Counted from the first letter of the stretch, positions 51,543 to 59,854 are shown. The stretch: 64,000 bases of DNA from Mesorhizobium loti (GCF_003148495.1 NZ_QGGH01000019.1:1-64000), one strand, 5' to 3'. The notes: generated by a model from the sequence alone, not told the origin. Numbers and translations are program-made.

Positions 51543-52241
51543 CTATTCCTCGGTCGGCATATGCAGATACATAGACTGGATGCCGACCCGACCCGGCCCG
51601 GTGAACCGGTTGACGATAAAATTCATGTTGGCTCCGAAGAAGCCGCTCGACAGGCGGTCGATCTTGGTTTCCATCCTGACCGAGACATCCTTAAACAGCC
51701 AGCCACCCGGTTCGATGTCGATGGTTTCGCCGGCGGCGAGCGTCTTTTCGAAGACATTGCCATAGCCGTGCAGCCAGACGATGCCGTCGCCGGAATCGCC
51801 GCGAAAACGGTCGATGAAGAAGCCGCTCTGGCCAAACAGCATCGTCGCCAGGCCGCGCACCCGCTCGAAGGTGTAGTCGACATTGCCGGTGGCGGCGAGA
51901 AACTGGTGCTCGCGCACCTGGATCTCCTCGCCGTGCCTGAGATGGATCGGCACGATGTGGCCCGGCCCATCGCGGCTGAAGGCAACGATGCCCGCCCCCG
52001 ACGCCTCGGTGACGAAGATCTGCATGCCGGCCATCATGCGCTTCAGCGCACCCTTCAGCGATTTCAGGCCGATGGTGATGGTGGAATTCTTCCACAAAAG
52101 GATGTGGTGCTCGAAATAGACCGGCATCCGCGTCACGTCGACCGACAGCACCGGCACCAGTTCGCCCGCAATGTGATAGGTGACGCCGCCAAAGGTTTCG
52201 TCCGACACCTGTGTCGGCATCAGTTCCGGCAAGCTTGGCAT
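51543..52241 (-). CDS. AIM24 family protein
   Basis: A 232-residue beta-rich protein of the AIM24/TIGR00266 family: HIAGELVPVLSVDVTRMPVY, ILLWKNSTITIGLK, FSRDGPGHIVPIHL, FGQSGFFIDRFRG and GWLFKDVSVRMETK are spread along its length. It lacks a signal peptide or membrane helix. The yeast member is a mitochondrial protein; bacterial members have no assigned function. The ATG at 52241 (MPSLPE) follows GAGGGGGA; an ATG two codons upstream is possible. Confidence 0.85.
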   Translation of the reverse strand: MPSLPELMPTQVSDETFGGVTYHIAGELVPVLSVDVTRMPVYFEHHILLWKNSTITIGLKSLKGALKRMMAGMQIFVTEASGAGIVAFSRDGPGHIVPIHLRHGEEIQVREHQFLAATGNVDYTFERVRGLATMLFGQSGFFIDRFRGDSGDGIVWLHGYGNVFEKTLAAGETIDIEPGGWLFKDVSVRMETKIDRLSSGFFGANMNFIVNRFTGPGRVGIQSMYLHMPTEE

Positions 52242-52357
52242 GAACATCCCCCTCGCGCCGTCGCGTCCCTTGGATGCGGACGCGGGCTCAGGAAGCGTTG
52301 ATACGACTGCGGGGGCCGGTCAAATCAAAAACGCGAGACAATTGCCGGCCGGGCTGC

Positions 52358-52846
52358 CTATCCGAGCGGCTTCTCGAAACTCAGCGTCGTCGGCCTTGAG
52401 GTCTCATGAGTATCCGCGGCGGCGCTGACGGGCAAGAAACCCTTCGATCGGTAGAAAGCAATGGCAGCGCCATTGGCCTCCTCGACCTCGACACGCAGCG
52501 TTCGCGCTTCCGGGAAACTGGTTTCGACCTCGTCGAGCAGTGCTTGTCCAATCCCGCGCCTTTGGCAGTCCGGATGGACGTAGAGCTGGTTCAACAGAAT
52601 GACCTTCGCATCGGCGGTGGCCGCGGCGAAAGCCATGCCGCCGATGCGCTTGCCATCATCGGCCACCAGGAACTCCGAGTTCGGCCGTGTCAGCCGCGAG
52701 CGGAGCGAGGCAATCGAGTGCCATTCATCGGTGATCTCGGTGACTTTGGCAGCGCCATAGATGGCGTCATAGGTCGCATGCCAGGTTTCCACCAGCAGCG
52801 TCCGCACAGCGGCAAGGTCGCGCTCTCCGGCGGTGCGGACGAACAT
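52358..52846 (-). CDS. GNAT-family N-acetyltransferase
   Basis: A 162-residue GNAT enzyme. The acetyl-CoA pyrophosphate-binding motif A is VHPDCQRRGIGQALLDEVE near residue 95, with FLVADDGKRIGGMAFAA before it and GAAIAFYRSKGFLPV (motif B) after. The substrate is unknown. It lies 15 nt downstream of the 52862 membrane protein gene, in the gatB transcription unit. YjhQ, the GNAT-type antitoxin partner of YjhX, is of similar size, but nothing in this sequence shows that specific relationship. Confidence 0.85.
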   Translation of the reverse strand: MFVRTAGERDLAAVRTLLVETWHATYDAIYGAAKVTEITDEWHSIASLRSRLTRPNSEFLVADDGKRIGGMAFAAATADAKVILLNQLYVHPDCQRRGIGQALLDEVETSFPEARTLRVEVEEANGAAIAFYRSKGFLPVSAAADTHETSRPTTLSFEKPLG

Positions 52847-52861
52847 GGATTCTTTCCCCGC

Positions 52862-53557
52862 CTATGCTGCGACCGGCTTGTGCCGGAAGTCGATCACGGC
52901 AAGCAGCACGACCCAGACCAGAAGCACCATGCTGCCCGGCATGTTGGCCGCCATGGCAGTGTCGGAGAAACCGGTTGCCGCGGTAGCGAAACCGCCGATC
53001 AGGACACCCACGGCGCCGGCGCCGCCAAGCGACGACAGCCACAACGGACTGTGCCTAGCCTGACGCAGGGCGACATTGGCGAGCAAAACCGTCAAGCCGA
53101 GCAGCATGGCACTGATCGCGGCAAAGCCGACTTCGATCTGGCGCACGGCGAAGGCGGCACTGAACAACGATGGTTTTGTCGCAGCATCAGCCATTGCCCA
53201 GGCATCGACCACCGCTTTCAGCGCAATGCCGTCGACGGCCTGCAAGGCAGCTGCCGCCGCCAGAGACGCTGCGCCGAATACGGTCGTCAGAAGCGCCCAG
53301 CCACGAAGCGGGCCGGCCGACGGACGGCCAAGGATGAGCACCAGGCCGGCGACCATAGACAGGACGCCGGCAAGCTGTGCCATGTGGCTGAACAGCCAGA
53401 CAGGGTCGGCGGCATATTCACGGAAGGCGCGAAGCGCATCATTCGGGTCTTCATGCATCGGATGAAGCAGCGTGCCGCCAAAAAGCAGCACGGCGCCGGC
53501 AATCAACAGAGCCGACGAGACGCTTGCCGGGTTTCCCGGGTTCGGGTCTCCGCTCAT
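52862..53557 (-). CDS. Six-helix membrane protein, unknown function
   Basis: A 231-residue hydrophobic protein. Helices are visible at about 15-33 (ALLIAGAVLLFGGTLLHP), 55-75, 85-110, 140-165 and 180-225. Between the first two helices lies the polar segment MHEDPNDALRAFREYAADP. I do not recognise a named family; the overall form resembles small DUF4386-like membrane proteins, but I do not claim it. Its start overlaps the gatB stop by four bases (ATGA), so it is translated with gatB. Confidence 0.7.
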   Translation of the reverse strand: MSGDPNPGNPASVSSALLIAGAVLLFGGTLLHPMHEDPNDALRAFREYAADPVWLFSHMAQLAGVLSMVAGLVLILGRPSAGPLRGWALLTTVFGAASLAAAAALQAVDGIALKAVVDAWAMADAATKPSLFSAAFAVRQIEVGFAAISAMLLGLTVLLANVALRQARHSPLWLSSLGGAGAVGVLIGGFATAATGFSDTAMAANMPGSMVLLVWVVLLAVIDFRHKPVAA

Positions 53558-55059
53558 TGATCCGCTATGCCGAGCTTAGTCTTCACCAGGTCGTTGACTG
53601 CTTGCGGGTTGGCCTTGCCGCCGGTCGCCTTCATCACCTGGCCAACGAACCAGCCGGCCATACTCGGCTTGGCGCGCGCCTGTTCGACCTTGTCGGGGTT
53701 GGCAGCGATCACCTCATCGACAGCCTTCTCGATGGCGCCGGTGTCGGTGACCTGCTTCATGCCACGGCTTTCGACCAGCTGGCGCGGATCGCCGCCCTCA
53801 TTCCAGACGATTTCGAAAAGATCCTTGGCGATCTTGCCGGAAATGGTGCCATCCCTGATCAGATCGATGACCGCGCCCAACTGGTCGGGCGAAACCGGAG
53901 CGTTTTCAATGTCTTTTCCGGCCTTGTTCAGCTGCCCGAGCAGATCGTTGATGACCCAGTTGGCGGCCAGTTTGCCGTCGCGGCCGGCGGCCACCTTCTC
54001 GAAATAATCGGCGATCGGCTTTTCCGACACCAGGATCGAGGCGTCATAGGTCGACAGGCCGAGCGACGCGATCAGCCGCGCCTTCTTGTCGTCGGGCAGT
54101 TCTGGCAATTCCTTGGCCAGTGCATCGACATAAGCCTGGTCGAATTCCAGCGGCAGAAGATCCGGATCGGGGAAGTAGCGGTAATCATGCGCCTCTTCCT
54201 TGGAGCGCATCGAACGCGTCTCGCCCTTGACGGCGTCGAACAACCGCGTTTCCTGGTCGATCTTGCCGCCATCCTCGAGAATGGCGATCTGCCGGCGCGC
54301 CTCGTAGTCGATGGCCTGGCCAATGAAGCGGATCGAGTTGACGTTCTTGATCTCGCAGCGCGTGCCGAACTCGCCGCCCGGCTTGCGCACCGAGACGTTG
54401 ACGTCGGCGCGCATCGAACCTTCGTCCATGTTGCCGTCGCAAGTGCCGAGATAACGCACAATGGTGCGCAGCTTGGTGACATAGGCCTTGGCTTCGTCGG
54501 CCGAGCGCATATCCGGTTTGGAGACGATTTCCATCAGCGCCACGCCGGAGCGATTCAGGTCGACATAGGACATGGTCGGATGCTGGTCGTGCATCGACTT
54601 GCCGGCATCCTGCTCCAGATGCAGCCGCTCGATGCCGACCTCGATGTCCTCGAATTCGCCCTGGCGGTCCGGGCCGACCGAGACGATCACGGTGCCCTCG
54701 CCGACGATTGGCTGCTTGAACTGCGAGATCTGGTAGCCCTGCGGCAGGTCGGGATAAAAGTAGTTTTTCCGGTCGAAGACCGACTTGTGGTTGATCTGCG
54801 CCTTCAGCCCAAGGCCGGTGCGGATCGCCTGCTTAACGCATTCCTCGTTGATGACGGGCAGCATGCCGGGCATCGCCGCATCGATCAGGCTGACATTGGC
54901 GTTAGGCGCCGCGCCGAAAGCGGTCGAGGCGCCCGAAAACAGCTTTGCTTCCGATGTGATCTGCGCATGGACCTCGAGGCCGATGATGATCTCCCAATCG
55001 CCGGTGGCGCCGGAAACAAGGCGCTTGGCGTCGGGCGTGCGGGTGTCGATGAGGGACAT
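53554..55059 (-). CDS. gatB: Asp-tRNA(Asn)/Glu-tRNA(Gln) amidotransferase subunit B
   Basis: A 501-residue subunit that binds the misacylated tRNA and activates its carboxylate with ATP before amidation. The cradle domain begins GDWEIIIGLEVHAQITSEAK; downstream are RKNYFYPDLPQGYQISQF, DLNRSGVALMEIVS and EIKNVNSIRFIGQAIDYE. The C-terminal helical and YqeY-like tail (residues about 355-500) binds tRNA. The start at 55059 (MSLIDTRTP) is chosen by family alignment. gatC and gatA are not in the window. Confidence 0.95.
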   Translation of the reverse strand: MSLIDTRTPDAKRLVSGATGDWEIIIGLEVHAQITSEAKLFSGASTAFGAAPNANVSLIDAAMPGMLPVINEECVKQAIRTGLGLKAQINHKSVFDRKNYFYPDLPQGYQISQFKQPIVGEGTVIVSVGPDRQGEFEDIEVGIERLHLEQDAGKSMHDQHPTMSYVDLNRSGVALMEIVSKPDMRSADEAKAYVTKLRTIVRYLGTCDGNMDEGSMRADVNVSVRKPGGEFGTRCEIKNVNSIRFIGQAIDYEARRQIAILEDGGKIDQETRLFDAVKGETRSMRSKEEAHDYRYFPDPDLLPLEFDQAYVDALAKELPELPDDKKARLIASLGLSTYDASILVSEKPIADYFEKVAAGRDGKLAANWVINDLLGQLNKAGKDIENAPVSPDQLGAVIDLIRDGTISGKIAKDLFEIVWNEGGDPRQLVESRGMKQVTDTGAIEKAVDEVIAANPDKVEQARAKPSMAGWFVGQVMKATGGKANPQAVNDLVKTKLGIADQ

Positions 55060-55188
55060 TTTGGCCTGCGTATTGGAACTACGGATTATGCGTTTACGCA
55101 TATTTTGGTGTGCAACTTCGCTAGTGCAAACCGCCAAAAGAGACAAGCGCAAAGCCGCAGACTGGCCTTTTCAGCCGCTTTCGCCTAT

Positions 55189-55221
55189 TGGATGTCCATT
55201 CCAATGGAGAGTGGATGTCCA
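55189..55221. promoter_or_regulatory. Paired TGGATGTCCA motifs upstream of yjhX-type gene and gatB
   Basis: Two exact copies of TGGATGTCCA (55189-55198 and 55212-55221) lie 23 bp apart, about two helical turns, with the inverted repeat CCATT-CC-AATGG between them. The arrangement looks like a double operator in the 281-bp region between divergent gatB and the yjhX-type gene. Which gene it serves is unknown. Confidence 0.45.
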
Positions 55222-55288
55222 CTTACGCTCAGTCCCGGTAAGGCCCTGACCTCCTAGCGAGGCAGGGCAGAAAACCTGAAACCCCGCG

Positions 55289-55318
55289 CCGCGAAGCTTC
55301 GCGGCGGCGGCATTTTTT
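55289..55318 (+). promoter_or_regulatory. Terminator-like hairpin in the leader of the yjhX-type gene
   Basis: GCCGCGAAGCTTCGCGGC is an 18-bp perfect palindrome followed, six bases later, by TTTTTT. It ends 22 nt before the ATG of the toxin-like gene. No plus-strand gene lies upstream to need a terminator, so it may be an attenuator, or it may block transcription that starts upstream. Confidence 0.55.
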
Positions 55319-55340
55319 GTTTTCCCGGAAAAACTCTCCC

Positions 55341-55598
55341 ATGGATATTTCGCGCATAGAACAGCGCATCCTGCACCTGCTCGCGCAGGGCGGACGCATT
55401 GAAATAGAAAAGAACGAGAAAAAGCGGATCGCCTCCGTCAAATGCCTGACCCGCGATGGCTGGCACTATCCGGGCGTCGATCTCGACATGTTTCGAAAAC
55501 TGAAGCGGAAGAAGGCGGTTTCTTCGTCGGGAGGCGGACCCTACCGCATCACCCGGCGCGGGCTCGAACTCGTCCGTTCCGAACTCGACAACAGGTAG
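55341..55598 (+). CDS. YjhX/TopAI-family putative toxin
   Basis: The 85-residue product MDISRIEQRILHLLAQGGRI... is the length of E. coli YjhX, with family features GGRIEIEKNEKKRIASVKCL, a GWHYPG segment, FRKLKRKKAV and a C-terminal wing YRITRRGLELVR. E. coli YjhX (TopAI) inhibits topoisomerase I and is paired with the GNAT antitoxin YjhQ. No antitoxin adjoins here; the nearest GNAT is 2.5 kb away on the other strand. Rhizobial members may have another role, since the fold is winged-helix-like. The ATG at 55341 matches the family start. Confidence 0.85.
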   Translation: MDISRIEQRILHLLAQGGRIEIEKNEKKRIASVKCLTRDGWHYPGVDLDMFRKLKRKKAVSSSGGGPYRITRRGLELVRSELDNR

Positions 55599-55607
55599 AT
55601 ACGGCTC

Positions 55608-55633
55608 CCGCCGGTCGGTTCTCCGGCCGGCGG
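55608..55633. terminator. Terminator between yjhX-type and CBS genes
   Basis: CCGCCGG and CCGGCGG form a GC stem with a 12-nt loop between two convergent genes, 10 nt after the toxin-like stop. No U-tract is present, so the call relies on position. Confidence 0.55.
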
Positions 55634-55646
55634 TTCCCTTCACCGC

Positions 55647-56078
55647 TCAGGCGGTGGCGATATAGGCCCTGATCTCGTCGGCCTCGCGTTCGACATCCTC
55701 GATGCGGCGCTTGACCACGTCGCCGATGGACACGATGCCATCGAGCATGCCGTCCTTTTCCACCGGCAGATGGCGGAAACGGCCTCGGGTCATGATCTCC
55801 ATCACCTCGTTGACGGTGTGGTTTTCGTTGCAGATCTTCACCTTCGGCGTCATCGCCGAACGCACGGCGATATCGAGCGCGGCTCCACCTTCGCGGGCGA
55901 CAACCCGCACAATGTCGCGCTCTGAAAGGATGCCGACGATCTTGTGATCGCCATTGGTGATGACCAGCGCACCGATCTTGTGTTCTGCCAGGATGCGGAT
56001 GGCTTCGCTAAGCTTTTCGTTCGGCCCGAGCGTGAACACGTCATGGCCTTTTTTCTCGAGAATTGCCTTAACCGTCAT
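55647..56078 (-). CDS. Tandem CBS-domain protein
   Basis: A 143-residue protein made of two CBS motifs: residues about 10-65 (LSEAIRILAEHKIGALVIT, then HKIVGILSERDIVRVVA) and 75-130 (TVNEVMEIMTRGRFRHLPV, then GIVSIGDVVKRRIE). Such stand-alone pairs bind adenosine nucleotides and act as energy sensors, often with partner proteins. The partner is unknown. It starts at 56078 just after GGAGGACGCC and lies 87 nt downstream of the rhomboid gene. Confidence 0.92.
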   Translation of the reverse strand: MTVKAILEKKGHDVFTLGPNEKLSEAIRILAEHKIGALVITNGDHKIVGILSERDIVRVVAREGGAALDIAVRSAMTPKVKICNENHTVNEVMEIMTRGRFRHLPVEKDGMLDGIVSIGDVVKRRIEDVEREADEIRAYIATA

Positions 56079-56165
56079 GGCGTCCTCCTCTGCTTTGCCT
56101 GCCGGTTCCTGCCCTGACCGGCCTTCACATAAGAGTGAACATCGTGCGCCGCGATCGGTTGCATT

Positions 56166-56921
56166 TCAAGTGCGGTCGTCGGTCTCCCATTCAGGCGCCT
56201 GCCATCGCCTGTCGAACCAGCGCAGGCCGAAGAAGCCCGCGACAAAGCCGCCAATATGGGCTTCCCAGGCGATCTGGCCGTCTACCCCCGGGGCAAAGCC
56301 GAGAAGGCCTGTGGCGAGATTGATGATCATCCACACGGCAAGGAAGATCACGACGCCGCGCAAGCGCAATACGAATGCGATCGGCAGCACAGGACCGGCG
56401 AAAGCCGCCTTGCCGGCCGAACGGTCGGTGCGGAAGCCAAAACGCGCCGCAGCCCCCATCATGCCTGATATCGCACCGGAAGCGCCGACCAGCGGCGCCT
56501 CTCCGTAAGGGTGCACCGCCCAGAAAAGCGCGACCGAAGCCAGCCCGGTCACGGCAAAGAACAGCGCGAACCAGAGCGTGCCGAGGCGATTTGCCAACGG
56601 CGAACCGAAAGCGGCGAGCCACACCATGTTGATGGCAATGTGGGCAAGGCCACCATGCATGAAGGCATAGGTGAAGGGTCGGGAAAACAGGAACCAGTCG
56701 AAGCCGTATTGGCCGGTGTAGAGAACAGGGATGAAGGCCCCGTCATACAGCAGTGTCATCTGCTGGGATTCGCTCAACACATACTGCTGCAGCAGATAGA
56801 CGGCCACGCAGATACCGATCACCGCCAGCACGACGGGCGGCAGATTGAACACCGGCTCGCGCCGCTGTGGCGGCGCGTCCTGGACCGGGTCGGCATCCGA
56901 GGGCGTTACCGGTTCACTCAT
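56166..56921 (-). CDS. Rhomboid-family intramembrane serine protease
   Basis: A 251-residue protein with six or seven helices. The catalytic Ser is in LVGASGAISGMMGAAARF near residue 155; the catalytic His is in AWEAHIGGFVAGFFGLRWF near residue 225; an Asn/His region in the second helix reads FMHGGLAHIAINMVWLAAF. It cleaves transmembrane substrates in the inner membrane. The first 30 residues are acidic and Pro-rich. The ATG at 56921 (MSEPV) is preferred over one four codons upstream. A hairpin with a U-tract lies upstream on the same strand (57012-57046). Confidence 0.9.
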   Translation of the reverse strand: MSEPVTPSDADPVQDAPPQRREPVFNLPPVVLAVIGICVAVYLLQQYVLSESQQMTLLYDGAFIPVLYTGQYGFDWFLFSRPFTYAFMHGGLAHIAINMVWLAAFGSPLANRLGTLWFALFFAVTGLASVALFWAVHPYGEAPLVGASGAISGMMGAAARFGFRTDRSAGKAAFAGPVLPIAFVLRLRGVVIFLAVWMIINLATGLLGFAPGVDGQIAWEAHIGGFVAGFFGLRWFDRRWQAPEWETDDRT

Positions 56922-57010
56922 TTGAAGTTGCACTCACTGCGGGATTCGGGATTCGAGCATCTAGATCACCGCGGACCGAACAGCAAACCGCGAATCGCTG
57001 GGCGCGAATC

Positions 57011-57110
57011 AAAAAAGAAGCCGTTCAAGGTTTCCCTTGAACGGCTGGTCGAGCCCCCTGCTCCCCTAAAACTCTTGACTGAAGTGCTGCCGATCGTCGC
57101 GAAACGACCG
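57011..57110 (-). ncRNA. Candidate small RNA or attenuated leader upstream of the rhomboid gene
   Basis: On the minus strand a perfect 12-bp stem AGCCGTTCAAGG / CCTTGAACGGCT with a 4-nt loop (57019-57046) is followed by TCTTTTTTG, a textbook intrinsic terminator, yet no protein gene ends here. A further small hairpin (GTCG-TTTCG-CGAC) lies near 57090-57103. A weak promoter-like pair (TTGCAT near 57152, ACATAA about 18 nt downstream) would give an RNA of about 100 nt. Start position is uncertain. The remaining part of this 389-base gap (57111-57310) shows no gene. Confidence 0.5.
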
Positions 57111-57310
57111 CTTCTGGAGTGGTTTTTATGTGCCACGGGGCTCGCTTCGATGCAATGTAAACCACTTGTTAACCTTAACGACCCCGACCCGTGAACAAGT
57201 GTTAACGACGCTGGCACGCTTCCTGCTCCGCAACGCATGTAAGTCATCGGAGGGCGCCCTTCTGTTCACCGATGGGACATCAGACGACAGATTGCGCGGA
57301 GCAGCATAGC

Positions 57311-57943
57311 ATGAACCAGAACGGATCGATCACGCTGTTCCAATATTGGAATCGCCTGCGTGACGGACGCCCTGCCCCGAAGCGTTCGGAGGTCGAGCCG
57401 GCGGACATCAAGTCGCTGCTGGCCGACACCTTTATCCTGGAACGGGACACGCGCGGGCAAGCCGTATTCCGGCTCGCCGGCACAAGGCTTTGCGCCTGCT
57501 ATGGCCGCGAGCTCAAGGGATTTTCCTTTCCGTCGCTGTGGCGCGAGAAGGATCAGCGGCTCGTTTCGCGGCTGATCCACGGCGTCTTCGACCAGAAATC
57601 GGTCGTGCTCATCAGCTATGAGGGCTTCAGCCGCAACGGACGCTCCAACAAGTTCGAGCTGCTTGCCCTGCCGCTTGACGGCGGCGTCGAAAATCCGCGC
57701 TGCCTGGGCGTGATCAGCGCCGTGGAGAAGCCCTTCTGGCTGGGTGCCGACCCGATCACCGACGCGTTGATCGATTCGATCCGCGTCATCGATCCGGAAA
57801 AGGAGCTCCTGAACAACCGCCCGGCGATCGATGTTCCCTCGCTCGTTCCCGATGAACTCGGCGCACCCGAGACGATCTCGGCGCTCGGCCGGGCGCGCCG
57901 CATCCGCCATCTCGTCGTCTTCGATGGCGGGCGCGAGGAATAG
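57311..57943 (+). CDS. PAS-domain (PAS_5 type) protein
   Basis: A 210-residue soluble protein. The main body, residues about 10-150, matches rhizobial PAS_5 proteins: LFQYWNRLRDGRPAPKRSEV, then FRLAGTRLCACYGRELKG and FELLALPLDGG. A C-terminal 60-residue tail is charged. PAS domains sense ligands or redox; the signal is unknown and no output domain is attached. The ATG at 57311 follows AGCAGCATAGC, without a clear Shine-Dalgarno. A tandem PilZ gene follows 140 nt downstream in the same orientation, suggesting a signalling pair. Confidence 0.8.
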   Translation: MNQNGSITLFQYWNRLRDGRPAPKRSEVEPADIKSLLADTFILERDTRGQAVFRLAGTRLCACYGRELKGFSFPSLWREKDQRLVSRLIHGVFDQKSVVLISYEGFSRNGRSNKFELLALPLDGGVENPRCLGVISAVEKPFWLGADPITDALIDSIRVIDPEKELLNNRPAIDVPSLVPDELGAPETISALGRARRIRHLVVFDGGREE

Positions 57944-58083
57944 TCCGGAATCTCGCGGCTTGATGCATAAAAACAAAACGCCTAGAGCGCCCGCTTTTCC
58001 CCTTTGTTAACCCGCTTTGTTGTACTTCTCTGATGAAGTTCCTCGCATCGATGCGTGGGATGCCAAACGGGGTGCAGGCAGTC

Positions 58084-58701
58084 ATGAGGTCAGCGGCGGT
58101 CGACTACGCACCGTCCCAAGCTGAAAGGCGTAACTTTCAGCGCGTCCGGGTCAAGATATACGGGCGCTTCATGCTGGAAGACCGCACCGAGCACCCCTGC
58201 CAGGTCGTCGACATGTCTCCGGGCAATGTCGCGTTTCGCACCGACCGCATCGGCATGCCCGGCGAAAAGATCATCGCCTACATCGATCATATCGGCCGCA
58301 TCGAAGGTGTCGTCACGCGCACCTTGCAGGACGGTTTCGCGATGACCGTCATTGCGTCGGATCGCAAGAAGGACAAGCTCGCCGCGCAATTGACCTGGCT
58401 TGCCAACAAGCACGAACTCGACCTGCCGGAAGACCGTCGCCACGAACGCGTCGCGCCGCGCAATCCGACCAGCGTGCTGCAGCTCACCGACGGCCGTCAG
58501 TATCAGTGCCGCATCATCGACCTGTCGCTCTCCGGCGCAGCCATCGAGATCGACGTCAAGCCGGCGATCGGCGTCCAGGTCATGCTCGGCACCATGCGCG
58601 GGCAGGTCGTGCGCCATTTCGAGGACGGCGTCGCGATCGAATTCGCCGTCATCCAGCGCCCCGAAACGCTCGATTCCGAATTCAACACGCCGCGCGCCTG
58701 A
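58084..58701 (+). CDS. Tandem PilZ-domain protein (probable c-di-GMP effector)
   Basis: A 205-residue protein with two PilZ-like units. The C-terminal one has both c-di-GMP motifs: RRHERV (RxxxR) near residue 118 and DLSLSGA (D-x-S-x-x-G) near residue 148. The N-terminal one has RRNFQRV near residue 16 but the second motif reads DMSPGNVAF, one residue short, so ligand binding there may be weakened. c-di-GMP binding is expected for the second unit. An upstream ATG at 58033 could add 17 residues; 58084 is used because the domain starts soon after. Confidence 0.85.
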   Translation: MRSAAVDYAPSQAERRNFQRVRVKIYGRFMLEDRTEHPCQVVDMSPGNVAFRTDRIGMPGEKIIAYIDHIGRIEGVVTRTLQDGFAMTVIASDRKKDKLAAQLTWLANKHELDLPEDRRHERVAPRNPTSVLQLTDGRQYQCRIIDLSLSGAAIEIDVKPAIGVQVMLGTMRGQVVRHFEDGVAIEFAVIQRPETLDSEFNTPRA

Positions 58702-58727
58702 CAAGGCCCGGCAGCAACACTGGGAAG

Positions 58728-58750
58728 CCGGCCCTCGCGGCCGGTTTTTT
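58728..58750 (+). terminator. Intrinsic terminator of the PilZ gene
   Basis: CCGGCC-CTCGC-GGCCGG followed directly by TTTTTT lies 27 nt after the PilZ stop, so the protease gene downstream needs its own promoter. The following AT-rich stretch to about 58930 is a good location for it. Confidence 0.9.
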
Positions 58751-58971
58751 CGTTGTTACGTCCATGACCAGCGTGCTTCGACTGCTGCCGGCAAGACTTG
58801 CGTGACTATCAATGCACGAGGGTCAAGGCTTCAAAGCCAAACAATTTAATACTCAAATGATTCAAGTTTTACGTTTATTCTATTGGCGTTTTACTCAATA
58901 TCTACTTCGCGCTTTTGCCTCAAATAAATCCACACGTGGCAATGTCTCCTTCGAACGGGGAGACTACAACA

Positions 58972-59580
58972 ATGAAGAAAACGAGGGGCAAGCTGTTGCT
59001 GGTGGCAATGGCGATGCAGCTTTCCGCTTGGGGATCAGCATATGCCGCGGGACCGGCCTATATGCACACCGGCGGACGCACCACGCAGCCTGTTGGCCAT
59101 TATGAATTCTGCCAGCGCATTGCTGGCGAATGCAGCGAAAGAACCGCGAAGGGCGCGCCGGTCGAGTTGACCCGCAAACTGTGGGCGACGATCGTCAACA
59201 TCAACAATTCGGTCAACACCCGCATCAAGCCGCGCACCGACATGGAAAACTACGGTGTCGAGGAATACTGGGCCTATCCCGACAATGGCTATGGCGATTG
59301 CGAGGACTACGCGCTGGAGAAGCGTCGCGAATTGATGGATGCAGGCGTGCCCGCCGGCAATCTGCTGATGACGGTCGCGCGCCAGCCGAATGGCGACGGC
59401 CACGCGGTGCTGACCGTGCGCACCAGCCTGGGCGAGTTCATCCTCGACAATCTGGAGACCAAGGTGCTGTCCTGGACGGACACCGACTACACCTACCTCA
59501 AGCGCCAGTCGGATCAGAATTCCGGCGTTTGGGTGACGATCAACGACGGCCGCTCCGACGCGGTCGCCAGCGTCCGCTAA
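58972..59580 (+). CDS. Transglutaminase-like cysteine peptidase (BTLCP, LapG-like)
   Basis: A 202-residue exported protein. The signal peptide is LLLVAMAMQLSAWGSAYAAG with cleavage near AYA-AG. The catalytic Cys is in YGDCEDYALEKR near residue 107, the His in NGDGHAVLTVRTS and the Asp in FILDNLETKV, the C-H-D triad of the BTLCP family, to which the adhesin-cleaving protease LapG belongs. Two further Cys occur near residues 46 and 53. The ATG at 58972 has a GGGGAGA stretch upstream. It lies 270 bp after the PilZ gene; no LapD-like receptor is in the window. Confidence 0.88.
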   Translation: MKKTRGKLLLVAMAMQLSAWGSAYAAGPAYMHTGGRTTQPVGHYEFCQRIAGECSERTAKGAPVELTRKLWATIVNINNSVNTRIKPRTDMENYGVEEYWAYPDNGYGDCEDYALEKRRELMDAGVPAGNLLMTVARQPNGDGHAVLTVRTSLGEFILDNLETKVLSWTDTDYTYLKRQSDQNSGVWVTINDGRSDAVASVR

Positions 59581-59679
59581 AACGCTAGAACAGAGATCAA
59601 GCGCATCGCATGAATGCGACCGCTTCAGGAGAAACCCGGTCGAGTCCCCACCCTCCCCGTCCCCAACGACCGGGTCAAA

Positions 59680-59708
59680 GGAGCCGGCCCCGTCCCCGGG
59701 CCGGCTCC
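59680..59708 (+). terminator. Terminator after the BTLCP gene
   Basis: GGAGCCGGCCC and GGGCCGGCTCC form a perfect 11-bp stem with a 7-nt loop, 99 nt after the protease stop. No clear U-tract follows. Confidence 0.65.
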
Positions 59709-59854
59709 GCCATTTCTGGCGGAGGCCGTTCGAAAACCAATCAGCTTGGAGTGGCTGAAAAATCGCAATCTCATTCAGTCGAATCGTCCCGTCTTTCCAC
59801 GCGCAGGAGATCGGGGCACTATAGGCCGTCAGTTTAGCCTTCTGGATCACGGTG

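Noticed and set aside
52358..52846. The GNAT gene as YjhQ antitoxin of the YjhX-type gene
   Set aside because: It is 2.5 kb away, on the other strand, in the gatB transcription unit. Size alone is not enough to call it the partner.
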